From Planctomycetota bacterium (GTDB lineage Bacteria > Planctomycetota > Planctomycetia > Pirellulales > Pirellulaceae): a stretch of 50,304 nt of DNA. Shown here piece after piece: positions 25,785 through 35,013 of the stretch. The notes beneath the pieces are model-generated. The model was not told where the DNA came from and did not search any database. It saw nothing but the letters and a program-made list of their open reading frames with translations. Position 1 is the stretch's first letter, and each line of letters opens with the position of its first letter. Both the position numbers and the translations under genes were made by a program. Where the stretch lies: assembly GCA_024277285.1 (NCBI GenBank), contig JAJRVM010000273.1, positions 1-50,304 of the forward strand. The letters run 5' to 3'.

Positions 25785-28700
25785 GTGTCCAAGACACTTT
25801 TCCAGCAAATCAGTATGGCCATCGAAGGAGCCATGGAGCCCGACCGCTTCCGCATGCGCCAGCGGCTGAAATCACTGTGTGCCAAGCCTGACGCCCCCGA
25901 GGCGACCACCCGCCTTAAGGAGTTGGGTGCGGCCGTGGAGCAGTCGGTCGCGCGCCGTCGCCAGCGACAAGCCAAACTGCCACAGATTACGTACGACGAG
26001 TCGCTGCCGATCCACAGTCGCCGCAAAGAGATTGCTCAGGCACTGGGCGCTCATCAGGTCATCATCGTTTGCGGTGAAACAGGGTCGGGCAAATCAACGC
26101 AGTTGCCAAAAATCTGCCTCGAGATGGGACGTGGCGTCGACGGACTAATCGGCCACACGCAGCCACGCCGCATCGCCGCACGGGCGATCGCCACACGATT
26201 GGCCGAAGAATTACGCTCGCCCCTGAGCCACGACGTGGGCTACAAGATCCGCTTCACCGATCAGACTCGACCGGAAACCTACGTCAAGTTGATGACGGAC
26301 GGTATCTTGCTAGCCGAAACGCCGCGCGATCGCTTTCTGAATCAGTATGACACGATCATTCTTGACGAGGCTCATGAACGGTCGCTCAACATCGACTTTC
26401 TGTTGGGCTACATCAAACGACTGCTGCCAAAACGGCGTGAATTGCGTTGCATCATCACCTCGGCGACCATCGATGCGGAGCGTTTCAGCGCGCATTTTTC
26501 GACCCCCACCCAACCAGCTCCCATCATCGAAGTGTCGGGACGCAGCTATCCGGTCGAGCTCCGTTACCGTCCCGGGGAACCAGGCGAGGAGGGCGAGCAA
26601 CCGGAACCGACCGATCTAGTGGTTGCAGCGGTCGACGAATTGACACGTGACAGCGACGGCGACATCCTGGTTTTCTTGCCAACCGAACGCGACATTCGCG
26701 AAACAACGGCGCTTCTCAGTCGCCACGCACAACGTCGCAATCGTCCGCTTGAATTGCTGCCACTCTACGCTCGCCTGCCGGCCAAAGAACAGAATCGCGT
26801 CTTTGCGGCGCATCGCAATCGGCGCATCGTGTTAGCCACGAACGTGGCGGAATCCTCGTTGACCGTCCCCGGGATCCGCTCCGTCATCGACACGGGCACG
26901 GCGCGCATCAGCCGCTACTCGCCACGCAGCAAGGTACAGCGATTGCCGATCGAATCGGTGTCGCAAGCGTCAGCCGACCAGCGCAAGGGGCGATGTGGGC
27001 GTATTGGTCCAGGGATCTGCATTCGCCTGTACGGCGAAGAAGATTATTTGGCGCGCGAGGCATACACGACGCCTGAAATCCGCCGCACCAACCTGGCTTC
27101 GGTCATTCTGCAAACGATGGCTTTGAAGCTGGGCGCCATTGACGAATTCCCGTTCCTCGACCCACCCCGGTTGGACGCAATTCGCGATGGCTACAAGACG
27201 CTATTTGAACTGGGCGCTATCGATCGCCACCGTAAATTGACACCGATCGGGCGCGAATTGAGCCGTTTGCCGGTCGACCCGCGCATCGGCCGCATGGTCC
27301 TGGCCGCAGACGAGAACCAGTGTCTGGAAGAAATGTTGATTATCGCCGCCGGCCTGGAAGTGCAAGATCCGCGCGAGCGTCCCGCCGAAAAAGCCCAATT
27401 GGCCGACCAGTGCCATGCGCAGTTTACTGACGAAGACTCCGATTTCCTCAGCCTCTTGAAACTGTGGGACTTCTACCATCACCTGAAAGAAACGCTATCG
27501 AGAAACCAGCTCCGCAAAGCATGCCGCAAGAACTTCCTGTCCCACAACCGGCTACGGGAATGGTCCGACATCTATCGTCAGCTACGCAAGATCGTCGAAG
27601 ACAGTGGCCGTAAACGATCTCAACGCCGCGACGATTACGATGCCATTCACCGCGCCCTGCTGACCGGCCTGTTGGCGGGGATCGGTTATCGCGGCGACAC
27701 ATACGAGTACACCGGCGCCGGCGGTTACAAGTTCCATCTTTGGCCTGGCTCCGGACTATTCAAAAAACGTCCCAAGTGGATCGTCGCCGCGGAACTGGTC
27801 GAGACGACGCGCCGCTATTGCCGCACGGTGGCACGTATCAACCCCGATTGGATTGAGCCGCTGGCGGCACATCTGGTCAAACACGCATACAACGAGCCCC
27901 ATTGGGACAGTCAATCAGGCGCGGCGATGGTGTTCGAAAGAGTGTCGTTGTTCGGATTGCTGATCGTCCCGCGGCGGCGCATCCCTTTGGGACCGGTCGA
28001 TCCCGAAACCGCTCGGCAGTTGTTCATCCAACACGCGCTGGTCGAAAGCGATCTGACCGAGCGATTCGCCTTCCTCGACCACAACCGCGCCCTGATCAAG
28101 GAGATTGAAGAACTGGCCGCCAAGCAACGACTCACCGACTGGGTCGTCGGGCAAAAGGTCATCTTCGAGTACTACGATCGGCGGTTGTCCCCGCACGTCT
28201 TCGATGGGCGACGGCTGAAGCAATGGCTGAAAGAAGAGAGTCCCGAACGGCGCGGTGCCAATCAACTCCGTACCGACCAACAGGGCAGTCGGCCGAGCGT
28301 TCTGTGCATGACGCGCGCCGACCTGATGCCCGAGACACCGAGCGACACGATTTCGGGCCAATTCCCCGACACCATGGACTTGGCCAAAACGTCATTCCCG
28401 CTGAGGTATCGATTCACACCGGGTGACGAAGAAGATGGCGTCACCGTCACGGTACCGAAACATGCCATCAATCAGATTGGCAACGAACAGATCGATTGGC
28501 TCGTTCCCGGTCGGCTCGAAGAGAAGATCACCGCATTGATCCGTTCGCTCCCAAAGTCCATCCGCCGCTGTCTGGTCCCCGCGCCCGATACCGCGCGCCA
28601 AGCGGCCGAGCAACTGCAATTTGGCGACGGACCACTACTCCCCACGCTGGCGCGCGTGCTGGAACGCATCAGTGGCGAGACCATCCCCGTCGACGCGTTT

Positions 28701-29600
28701 CAACTCGATCGGCTACCGTCTCACCTGGTCATGAAAGTCCGCGTGGTCGATGACGATGGAACCACCTTGGCCGTCGACCATTCGCTCAAGCGACTGCGCG
28801 ATACGTTCGGTACTGCGGCCGACGGGCCCTCAGGCCAAATCGACGACTCGGCTTGGAACCGCCCATCGAGCACGACGTGGGACTTTGGCAATGTGCCCGC
28901 AGAAGTGACCGTCTCGCGAGGCAGTTTGCGCGTAACCGCCTACCCGGCCGTGATGGAGCAACCCGACGGAGTGGCGCTCCGCTTGCTCGACACGCCGGAT
29001 CGAGCACAACAGGAATCCCGTCGCGGAATACGACGACTTTATTATCTGGCGGAAAAAAAGTCGCTGCGTGCCCATGTCGCCTGGCTCCCCAAGCTGAGTG
29101 AGACCAAGCTCCTGGCAGCAACCCTGGTGCCCGGTCGCCAACTCGATACGCAACTGGCCCTGCTGATCGCCGATCGAGCGTTCCTAGGCGAAGCAGAGTT
29201 GCCGCGCAGCGAGTCGGAGTATCGACAACGGCTAGACGAGGCAGCCGATCGAGCCGGTGTTGCCGTAACGCAAGTCACCCGCATTGTGCATCCGCTATTC
29301 ACCGCCTACCACGGCGCACAACTGGCGATCGAGGAACTGCCCAAGAGCCGTTTTGCTGACGCGCTCGACGACGTACAGCAACAACTTGCCGAACTCCTAC
29401 CGACCGACTTCTTGACCACCACTCCTTGGTGCTGGCTCGAGCATTTCCCGCGTTACTTACAAGCCGTCGACCAACGGCTCGACAAACTGCTGCACGGTGG
29501 TCAGGCCCGTGATACCCAGTCCATGCAACAGCTCGCACCGCTGCTTGACAACTATCGACAGCGCGCCGAAACGCACCGCCAGCGGGGCGTCGTCGATTAA
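25785..29600 (+). CDS. hrpA: ATP-dependent RNA helicase HrpA
   Basis: A 1271-residue DEAH-box helicase, near the ~1300 aa of E. coli HrpA. Motifs: GETGSGKST (97-105), QPRRIAARA, DEAH (194-197), SAT (226-228), then NVAESSLTVPGI and QRKGRCGRIGPG of the second RecA domain. The helicase-associated domain, OB-fold and the long HrpA-specific C-terminus follow, including FPLRYRFTPGDEEDGVTV. It unwinds RNA using ATP; bacterial HrpA acts in mRNA processing and rescue of collided ribosomes. The start GTG at 25785 has AGG about 10 bp upstream; an ATG 10 codons later is an alternative. No operon partner is seen. Confidence 0.95.
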   Translation: MSKTLFQQISMAIEGAMEPDRFRMRQRLKSLCAKPDAPEATTRLKELGAAVEQSVARRRQRQAKLPQITYDESLPIHSRRKEIAQALGAHQVIIVCGETGSGKSTQLPKICLEMGRGVDGLIGHTQPRRIAARAIATRLAEELRSPLSHDVGYKIRFTDQTRPETYVKLMTDGILLAETPRDRFLNQYDTIILDEAHERSLNIDFLLGYIKRLLPKRRELRCIITSATIDAERFSAHFSTPTQPAPIIEVSGRSYPVELRYRPGEPGEEGEQPEPTDLVVAAVDELTRDSDGDILVFLPTERDIRETTALLSRHAQRRNRPLELLPLYARLPAKEQNRVFAAHRNRRIVLATNVAESSLTVPGIRSVIDTGTARISRYSPRSKVQRLPIESVSQASADQRKGRCGRIGPGICIRLYGEEDYLAREAYTTPEIRRTNLASVILQTMALKLGAIDEFPFLDPPRLDAIRDGYKTLFELGAIDRHRKLTPIGRELSRLPVDPRIGRMVLAADENQCLEEMLIIAAGLEVQDPRERPAEKAQLADQCHAQFTDEDSDFLSLLKLWDFYHHLKETLSRNQLRKACRKNFLSHNRLREWSDIYRQLRKIVEDSGRKRSQRRDDYDAIHRALLTGLLAGIGYRGDTYEYTGAGGYKFHLWPGSGLFKKRPKWIVAAELVETTRRYCRTVARINPDWIEPLAAHLVKHAYNEPHWDSQSGAAMVFERVSLFGLLIVPRRRIPLGPVDPETARQLFIQHALVESDLTERFAFLDHNRALIKEIEELAAKQRLTDWVVGQKVIFEYYDRRLSPHVFDGRRLKQWLKEESPERRGANQLRTDQQGSRPSVLCMTRADLMPETPSDTISGQFPDTMDLAKTSFPLRYRFTPGDEEDGVTVTVPKHAINQIGNEQIDWLVPGRLEEKITALIRSLPKSIRRCLVPAPDTARQAAEQLQFGDGPLLPTLARVLERISGETIPVDAFQLDRLPSHLVMKVRVVDDDGTTLAVDHSLKRLRDTFGTAADGPSGQIDDSAWNRPSSTTWDFGNVPAEVTVSRGSLRVTAYPAVMEQPDGVALRLLDTPDRAQQESRRGIRRLYYLAEKKSLRAHVAWLPKLSETKLLAATLVPGRQLDTQLALLIADRAFLGEAELPRSESEYRQRLDEAADRAGVAVTQVTRIVHPLFTAYHGAQLAIEELPKSRFADALDDVQQQLAELLPTDFLTTTPWCWLEHFPRYLQAVDQRLDKLLHGGQARDTQSMQQLAPLLDNYRQRAETHRQRGVVD

Positions 29601-29609
29601 CAACTCGAA

Positions 29610-29760
29610 TTATTCCGCTGGATGATCGAAGAACTCCGCGTATCGCTCTTCGCGCAACAACTCGGCACGTCCCTGACCGTCTCCCCCAAACGACTCGATA
29701 AACAATGGGCCAAAGTCGCGCTGTAGTTTGAAACTCTCCTCGGTGCCACCCAACCGATGT
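29610..29760 (-). pseudogene. Possible orphan C-terminus of an unknown protein
   Basis: The minus-strand frame ending at TAA 29610-29612 encodes a stretch from LGGTEESFKLQRDFGPLF to YAEFFDHPAE with the look of a real protein tail (balanced charged/aromatic composition, no low-complexity). Upstream of about 29760 the same frame turns into Arg/Ser/Cys-rich nonsense with no start signal. This fits a gene that lost its 5' part. I cannot name the family. Confidence 0.35.
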
Positions 29761-29986
29761 TGTGCTTGGGAACGGGTGGCACTGGCTGAGCGAGCGCAAG
29801 AATGCGCTGCCATTATCACACAACGCAAACGCGAGCGGAGCCAGTGCTCGTTGAAGCGGCAACACGCGTGCAAATGGAACACGAAAACACTGGCTCCGTT
29901 CGCGGAGTTGGAGGCAATTCGCATTCGTGCAAGTGGCCAACAATTACGCCGAGTCCCGCTCACTCAGGAAAGTGCCACGCAGCCGA

Positions 29987-32449
29987 TTATGCCAGCAGGG
30001 GTCGGATCAATTCGCCGTGCACGTCGGTCAAGCGGAATTCGCGGCCCTGATAGGCGAACGTGAGTCGTTTGTGATCGAGTCCCAGCAGATGCAGGATTGT
30101 GGCCTGCAGGTCGTGCACGTGGAAGGGCGAATCGGCGATGTGAAAACCAAGTTCATCGGTCGCGCCGAGCGTGATCCCTTTCTTGATACCGCCGCCAGCC
30201 AGCCACATCGTGAACGCTTGTGGATGGTGATCGCGGCCCAGGCTGCGGCCCAACGCGGCACTCGATTCCACCATCGGCGTGCGCCCGAACTCGCCGCCCC
30301 AAACCACCAGTACATCATCGAGCATGCCACGCTGCTTTAGATCCTTAACCAGCGCAGCGCACGCCTGATCGGTCTTACCGCATTGGTCTTTCAAACCGCC
30401 TTCGACGTTGGAATGATGGTCCCAGCCTTTGTGATAGACGTTGACAAACCGCACACCTCGTTCGACCAGCCGTCGAGCCAACAGGCAGTTATTGGCAAAC
30501 GATCCCTTACCCGGCTCGGCACCGTACGCTTGCAAAGTCTCCGGTGTCTCCTGAGTGAAATCCATCAGTTCGGGCGCTCGGCTCTGCATCTGAAACGCCG
30601 TCTCGTAAGCGTTGATGCGCGTGGCAATCGCCGGGTCGCCGATCTGATCGAGCTGCGTTTGATTCATCGTACGAATTAAATCGATTGCTTCACGCTGCAT
30701 CGGCCGTGTCACACCAGGCGGATTCGAAACGTACAGGATCGGATCCCCTTGCGAGCGGAACGGGACGCCGGCATACGCGCCGGGCAAGAACCCGTTCGAC
30801 CAGTTCGCCGCGCCACCACTGGTCCCCCCACCGGTCGATAACACCACAAAGGCCGGCAGATCATCCGCCTCGCTACCCAACCCATAGGTAACCCACGACC
30901 CCATGCTGGGCCGGCCATGAAGCGGGCTGCCCGTATTGACCAAGATCTGAGCCGGAGCATGGTTGAACTGGTTCGTATGCATCGACTTGATAATCGCGAT
31001 ATCGTCGACGATCTCGGCCAGATGCGGCACAATGCTCGACAACTCAGCACCGCACTGACCCTGTTTGGCAAAGGGAAATCGAGGGCCAAGCAGCGTCGAG
31101 TCGGGACGAATAAACGCGTAACGCTGGTCGCGCACGATTTCGGCCGGTACCGGTTTGCCTTCATGTTTGCTCAAGACCGGCTTGTTGTCGAACATGTCCA
31201 ATTGACTCGGCGCGCCAGCCATAAACAGGTAGATCACCGACTTGACTTTCGGCGGAAAGTGAGGCGGTCGCGGTGTCAGCGGATTGCGCGGCGCGGCCTG
31301 GTCAGCTCGAAGCGTGTCGCATAACAGCGAGGCAAGTGCGATCTTGCCAACTCCCACGCCAGCACTTGCTCCCTGTCCGACCACGCGGCGACCTGGCCCC
31401 TTTTCCGGCAGGCTGGCGTGAGGCAACACTTCCAAACGAAACGCCGTAATCGACCGATTGCCCGGTTCGAGCGTGACCACGAACGTGTCGTTCTTCGTCT
31501 GATCACCGCTAATCAAAACAGACCCATCATCCAACAGATCGACACTTGGCAAGTTCGATTCGACATGCCGTGGTTCCAACACGGTCCAATCCACCGTGCG
31601 CGTCGCCTCGGCTTGCTGCCATTGTGCAAACTTGGATTGCAGGTGCCGCGCCCGTCGTTGCGACTCGGTCAGCCGCGATTCCGCAACCTGGGATTCAGCA
31701 GGCAATTCTTCCGTGGGCTGATTCGCGACAGGTTGAGCCTGAACACCATTTTCATCCGCGGCGTCTGCGGCAGCGGCAGACGCCCCCGCAGTAACGGCCT
31801 CGTTGGCCGGAGGAAGCGGAAAGACATCCGCTAACCGACTCTCCAGTTCGGCAATTTTTTGTTCGAGCGACTGGCGTTTCGCCACCAGTTCTTCGCTCGG
31901 CACGTCCAACGTCACTTCGTTGGCGTTGTTGATCATCGCCATCAGTCGATAGTACTCTGTTTGCGCGATCGGATCGTACTTGTGCGTGTGGCATTGGGCA
32001 CAGCCAAGGGTCAGTCCCAACCAAGCCGTGCCGGTAGTGGCCAGCCGATCGACCATCGCCAGGTACCGAAACTCTTCGGGATCGATCCCTCCTTCTTCAT
32101 TGATCATCGTATTGCGATGGAATCCGGTGGCGATACGCTGTTGAAGCGTAGCGTTGGGCAGCATATCGCCGGCCACCTGCTCGATCGTAAACTGATCGAA
32201 TGGCATATCCCGATTCAATGCGTTGATCACCCAATCGCGATAGGGCCACATGGTCCGTGGCCGATCCTTTTCATATCCGTTGGTATCGCTATAGCGCGCG
32301 ATATCGAGCCACCGACGTGCCCACCTTTCGCCATAGTGAGGCGAGGCCAATAGCTGCCCCGGCATTAGCAAGTGCCGTAGGAAACCACCGCCAAGACAAT
32401 CCGAGCGACCACAGAGGCTCCGCACCATCGAACACTCTGCCACCAACAC
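29987..32449 (-). pseudogene. PSD1 (DUF1549) - DUF1501 hybrid, probable deletion fusion
   Basis: An 820-residue open frame in two unlike halves. Residues ~33-353 are a PSD1/DUF1549 protein: [51 protein letters not shown] (a CxxCH heme-type motif) and a carbohydrate-binding-like end with [12 protein letters not shown]. From ~354 it is a DUF1501 protein: a Tat-like RR plus [41 protein letters not shown] and GGEFGRTP. In planctomycetes these are normally two adjacent genes, PSD1 then DUF1501. Here the DUF1553 half of PSD1 is gone and the join (near 31385-31395) is in frame. The N-terminus is also cut: the signal peptide and the region before [11 protein letters not shown] are replaced by unrelated residues and only a weak GTG start remains. 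Without an export signal the hybrid may not function. Confidence 0.75.
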
Positions 32450-32568
32450 GCAAACCGCCTACGTTCAAATGATACCAAGAGTGGACTCCCGTTGCATTAG
32501 CGATCATCAGCGGTCCCTCTCCTGCAGCCTGTTGTTCATGGCCACATCTCCGTGAACGGCTACACGAG

Positions 32569-32587
32569 AACGACGCGGAGCGTCGTT
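32569..32587. repeat. REP-like palindrome, type 2, copy 1
   Basis: AACGACGCGGAGCGTCGTT: 8-bp arms around a GGA loop, followed by CCACAC. Identical to the copy at 32694. Confidence 0.75.
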
Positions 32588-32693
32588 CCACACAGTAAGA
32601 TTCGGCGACTGGGAGCGTCCTGGTGAGCGCCAGCTCCGTAGTGGATTCCTGCCACTCGGCGATCATAGAAATGGAAAGCTCCTTCGCAATGCG

Positions 32694-32712
32694 AACGACG
32701 CGGAGCGTCGTT
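32694..32712. repeat. REP-like palindrome, type 2, copy 2
   Basis: The same 19-mer as at 32569, in the same orientation and with the same CCACAC on its right. The 106-bp spacer between the copies is unique sequence. Confidence 0.75.
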
Positions 32713-32820
32713 CCACACTGCGTCGCGCGCGACCTACTGACCTGCCAGCCGCAATCAGCTAGAGTGACCAGGAGCACACCGTCGTATTTCCCCCGCACAC
32801 CGGCAAGGCAACTAACGATT

Positions 32821-33480
32821 ATGGATACTCAAGCCGTCGTATTTGATCTGGACGGAACGTTACTCGATTCGCTTGCGGATATCGCTAATGCGGCAAATGC
32901 AGTCTTGGAGGCGCGCGGATTGCCGACGCACGACGTTCAGGCCTATCGTTATTTCGTTGGTGACGGCGTGCAAAAACTGCTCAATCGAATTCTGCCGCCA
33001 GAACGTCATGACGACGAACAATTGCGGAGCGACTTGATCGTGGAATTCATCGACCAGTATCACCGCACTTGGAATGTCGAATCACACCTGTACGACGGCG
33101 TGCCGGAAATGCTCGACGAACTGGTGCGACGTGGTATGACCCTTGCCGTGTTGTCGAACAAACCGCAGTCAGCCACCCGTAAATGCGTTGACCATTACCT
33201 GGCCGAGTATTCTTTTGCGACGGTATTAGGGCAGACCGAAACGCGCCCGCCCAAACCTGATCTGACCGGCGTCAAGGAAGTACTGAAGACACTTGACGTG
33301 GAGCCGCAATCATGCCTCTACCTGGGCGACACGGCCGTCGACATGCGAACCGCTTGCGGTGCTGGGTTGGTCGCCATCGGCGCAACGTGGGGGTTTCGCG
33401 ACCGTACCGAGCTTGAACAAGCTGGCGCTCGGGCGATCATCGACCATCCACTCGATTTGCTGGAACACGCGCGCACGTAA
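32821..33480 (+). CDS. gph: Phosphoglycolate phosphatase-like HAD hydrolase
   Basis: A 219-residue HAD-superfamily phosphatase of the Gph type. Motif I VVFDLDGTLLDS (Asp9 nucleophile, Asp11), motif II LAVLSNKPQ, motif III Lys in RPPKPDL and motif IV YLGDTAVDMRTA are all present. The alpha-helical cap with YFVGDGVQKLL is characteristic of Gph/PGPase. It would hydrolyse 2-phosphoglycolate or a similar small phosphate ester in the cytoplasm. The ATG at 32821 puts the catalytic strand at the N-terminus, as expected. No operon partner. Confidence 0.88.
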   Translation: MDTQAVVFDLDGTLLDSLADIANAANAVLEARGLPTHDVQAYRYFVGDGVQKLLNRILPPERHDDEQLRSDLIVEFIDQYHRTWNVESHLYDGVPEMLDELVRRGMTLAVLSNKPQSATRKCVDHYLAEYSFATVLGQTETRPPKPDLTGVKEVLKTLDVEPQSCLYLGDTAVDMRTACGAGLVAIGATWGFRDRTELEQAGARAIIDHPLDLLEHART

Positions 33481-33642
33481 AACGGGTCAGCAGTATCCGT
33501 TTCAGCGGCTCGACTGGTCACACCCGATGCAAAATAGCCGTTCACGCTTGGCAGCGGCTCATGGCACAAACACGTCGATACTTGAAGACACTTTCGAGCC
33601 AATCGCGCGAAACGCCAGAACGACGTAGAGGTCCATTCCACG

Positions 33643-34956
33643 CTACGCCAGGAACCGCTGATGCATTTCGGCGATCGCGGCCAGAGCCGGAGCACCTGCC
33701 GAAGTCGCACAAAGACGCAGGCCATCGAAAATCTCGCCGTACCCGGCAACGGGCTGTAACCCGAGATCCCACCCGGCACGGTAGTAGAACCGATAGGCCT
33801 GCTGGAATTCGCCCTTCTGCTGAGCGTCGTGCGCCAAACCAAGCCAGTATTGATGCACGCGTGGCCGCAACGACTCGGAATCGTTTTCCAGAAAGATGCG
33901 CAGGTAGGGATCGTTGCGCTGCGCGTCGGTCAAATGCTCGACCAACGTCGCCAGCCGCGAAGCGGCAAATTTGCCGTACCCCTCTTCAAACCAGTGCGTC
34001 CGAAACCGCACGGTATCGTCCGAGAACCACGAGGTCTGCATGCCGGCCAGATAGTGTGCTACGGCCGTCGCCCAATCGCCACGCCGTTGCGCCGCCCAAC
34101 CGGCAACATCGAAAGCCCATCCCAGATCCTGGCGACGTTGAATCACCGCCAGTGCCTCACGCTCGGCGACCGCCCAATCCTGGCAAAACAGATCACTGTC
34201 AACACCGTCAACACCGTCAACGGCCTGTTCGAGTCGCTGCCGTTCCGGTCGCGGAATCAAGTCGGCATCAAACAACCAGCGCACAAAATCAGGCTCCCAC
34301 GCAACACCAATCTGCCGCGCTAACGCCGGTTCGCTGACCACTTTCAGCCGACTCTCCAAACAGTTCAAGATGCGATCGCGACGCACCGCAAACTCAGCAA
34401 CGCGTCCGTTCACGAACCAATCCAGGACGGTCGCGTTATTCCCACCGCCCATCACATCGGCCGCCAACCAAGACGGCTGCGTTGACGAATCATCTTCCAT
34501 CACCCATTGGCCGGCCCACTGAGCCAATCGAAACACGTGGTCCCCCGACGGTCCATCCCCCGACAACTCAAGGCTCGCCATGTTAGGGCGTTGCGGGTCG
34601 AGCACCCGCAGGGAAGCATCATAAAGCAACGCTTCGGCCAGATTGCGACCGTAAGGAATCCAATCGCCACCGCAGTGCGACCAGTGGATCAATTCCGTCA
34701 ACGTGCCATCGGTCGCAATGCGTAGGCAGAGCCAGTCGCCGTAGTCGTTGCCGATGATCGGCAGCGTGTCGGGCATCATGAACCCCGCCCAGATCGTGCC
34801 CGGTTCGGGTTCAAGCAACTGTTCGGGAGTTCGGGCCTGACAAAACTCGGCGCCACCCAGCTCTTGCCAAATCTGTTGGTCCAACCAAGCGCGCACGTCC
34901 TCCGGCAACTGGAGGGCGTAATGTTGCTCGATGCGTTGGGACCAAGTGCCGCTCAT
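33643..34956 (-). CDS. SMI1/KNR4 (SUKH)-like protein with a long C-terminal region
   Basis: 437 residues. The N-terminal ~150 look like a SUKH-fold domain: LPEDVRAWLDQQ, GTIWAGFMMPDTLPIIGNDYGDWLCLR and ELIHWSHCGGDWIPYG. The C-terminal ~250 residues are helical with TPR-like pairs, for example RRGDWATAVAHYLAGM and GEFQQAYRFYYRAGWDLG. SUKH domains are common in immunity proteins for contact-dependent toxins, but they also occur in housekeeping regulators, and no toxin gene is adjacent. The ATG at 34956 fits the domain start; a TTG four codons upstream is possible. A short direct repeat at 34198-34222 encodes a Val-Asp-Gly repeat. Confidence 0.7.
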   Translation of the reverse strand: MSGTWSQRIEQHYALQLPEDVRAWLDQQIWQELGGAEFCQARTPEQLLEPEPGTIWAGFMMPDTLPIIGNDYGDWLCLRIATDGTLTELIHWSHCGGDWIPYGRNLAEALLYDASLRVLDPQRPNMASLELSGDGPSGDHVFRLAQWAGQWVMEDDSSTQPSWLAADVMGGGNNATVLDWFVNGRVAEFAVRRDRILNCLESRLKVVSEPALARQIGVAWEPDFVRWLFDADLIPRPERQRLEQAVDGVDGVDSDLFCQDWAVAEREALAVIQRRQDLGWAFDVAGWAAQRRGDWATAVAHYLAGMQTSWFSDDTVRFRTHWFEEGYGKFAASRLATLVEHLTDAQRNDPYLRIFLENDSESLRPRVHQYWLGLAHDAQQKGEFQQAYRFYYRAGWDLGLQPVAGYGEIFDGLRLCATSAGAPALAAIAEMHQRFLA

Positions 34957-35013
34957 GGCGGAATTCAATTCGCTTTGGACGAACCGCTCAGTGGATGATG
35001 CTCGACAGAAAAC

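Larger units (their letters stand above)
32450..32820. other. Gene-free stretch with two REP-like palindromes
   Basis: No gene is visible. It carries two copies of palindrome type 2 (32569-32587, 32694-32712) and a CGTGAACGGCTA motif at 32551-32562. The upstream half of the truncated PSD1 gene would be expected here but cannot be recognised. The gph promoter should be at the right end. Confidence 0.5.
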
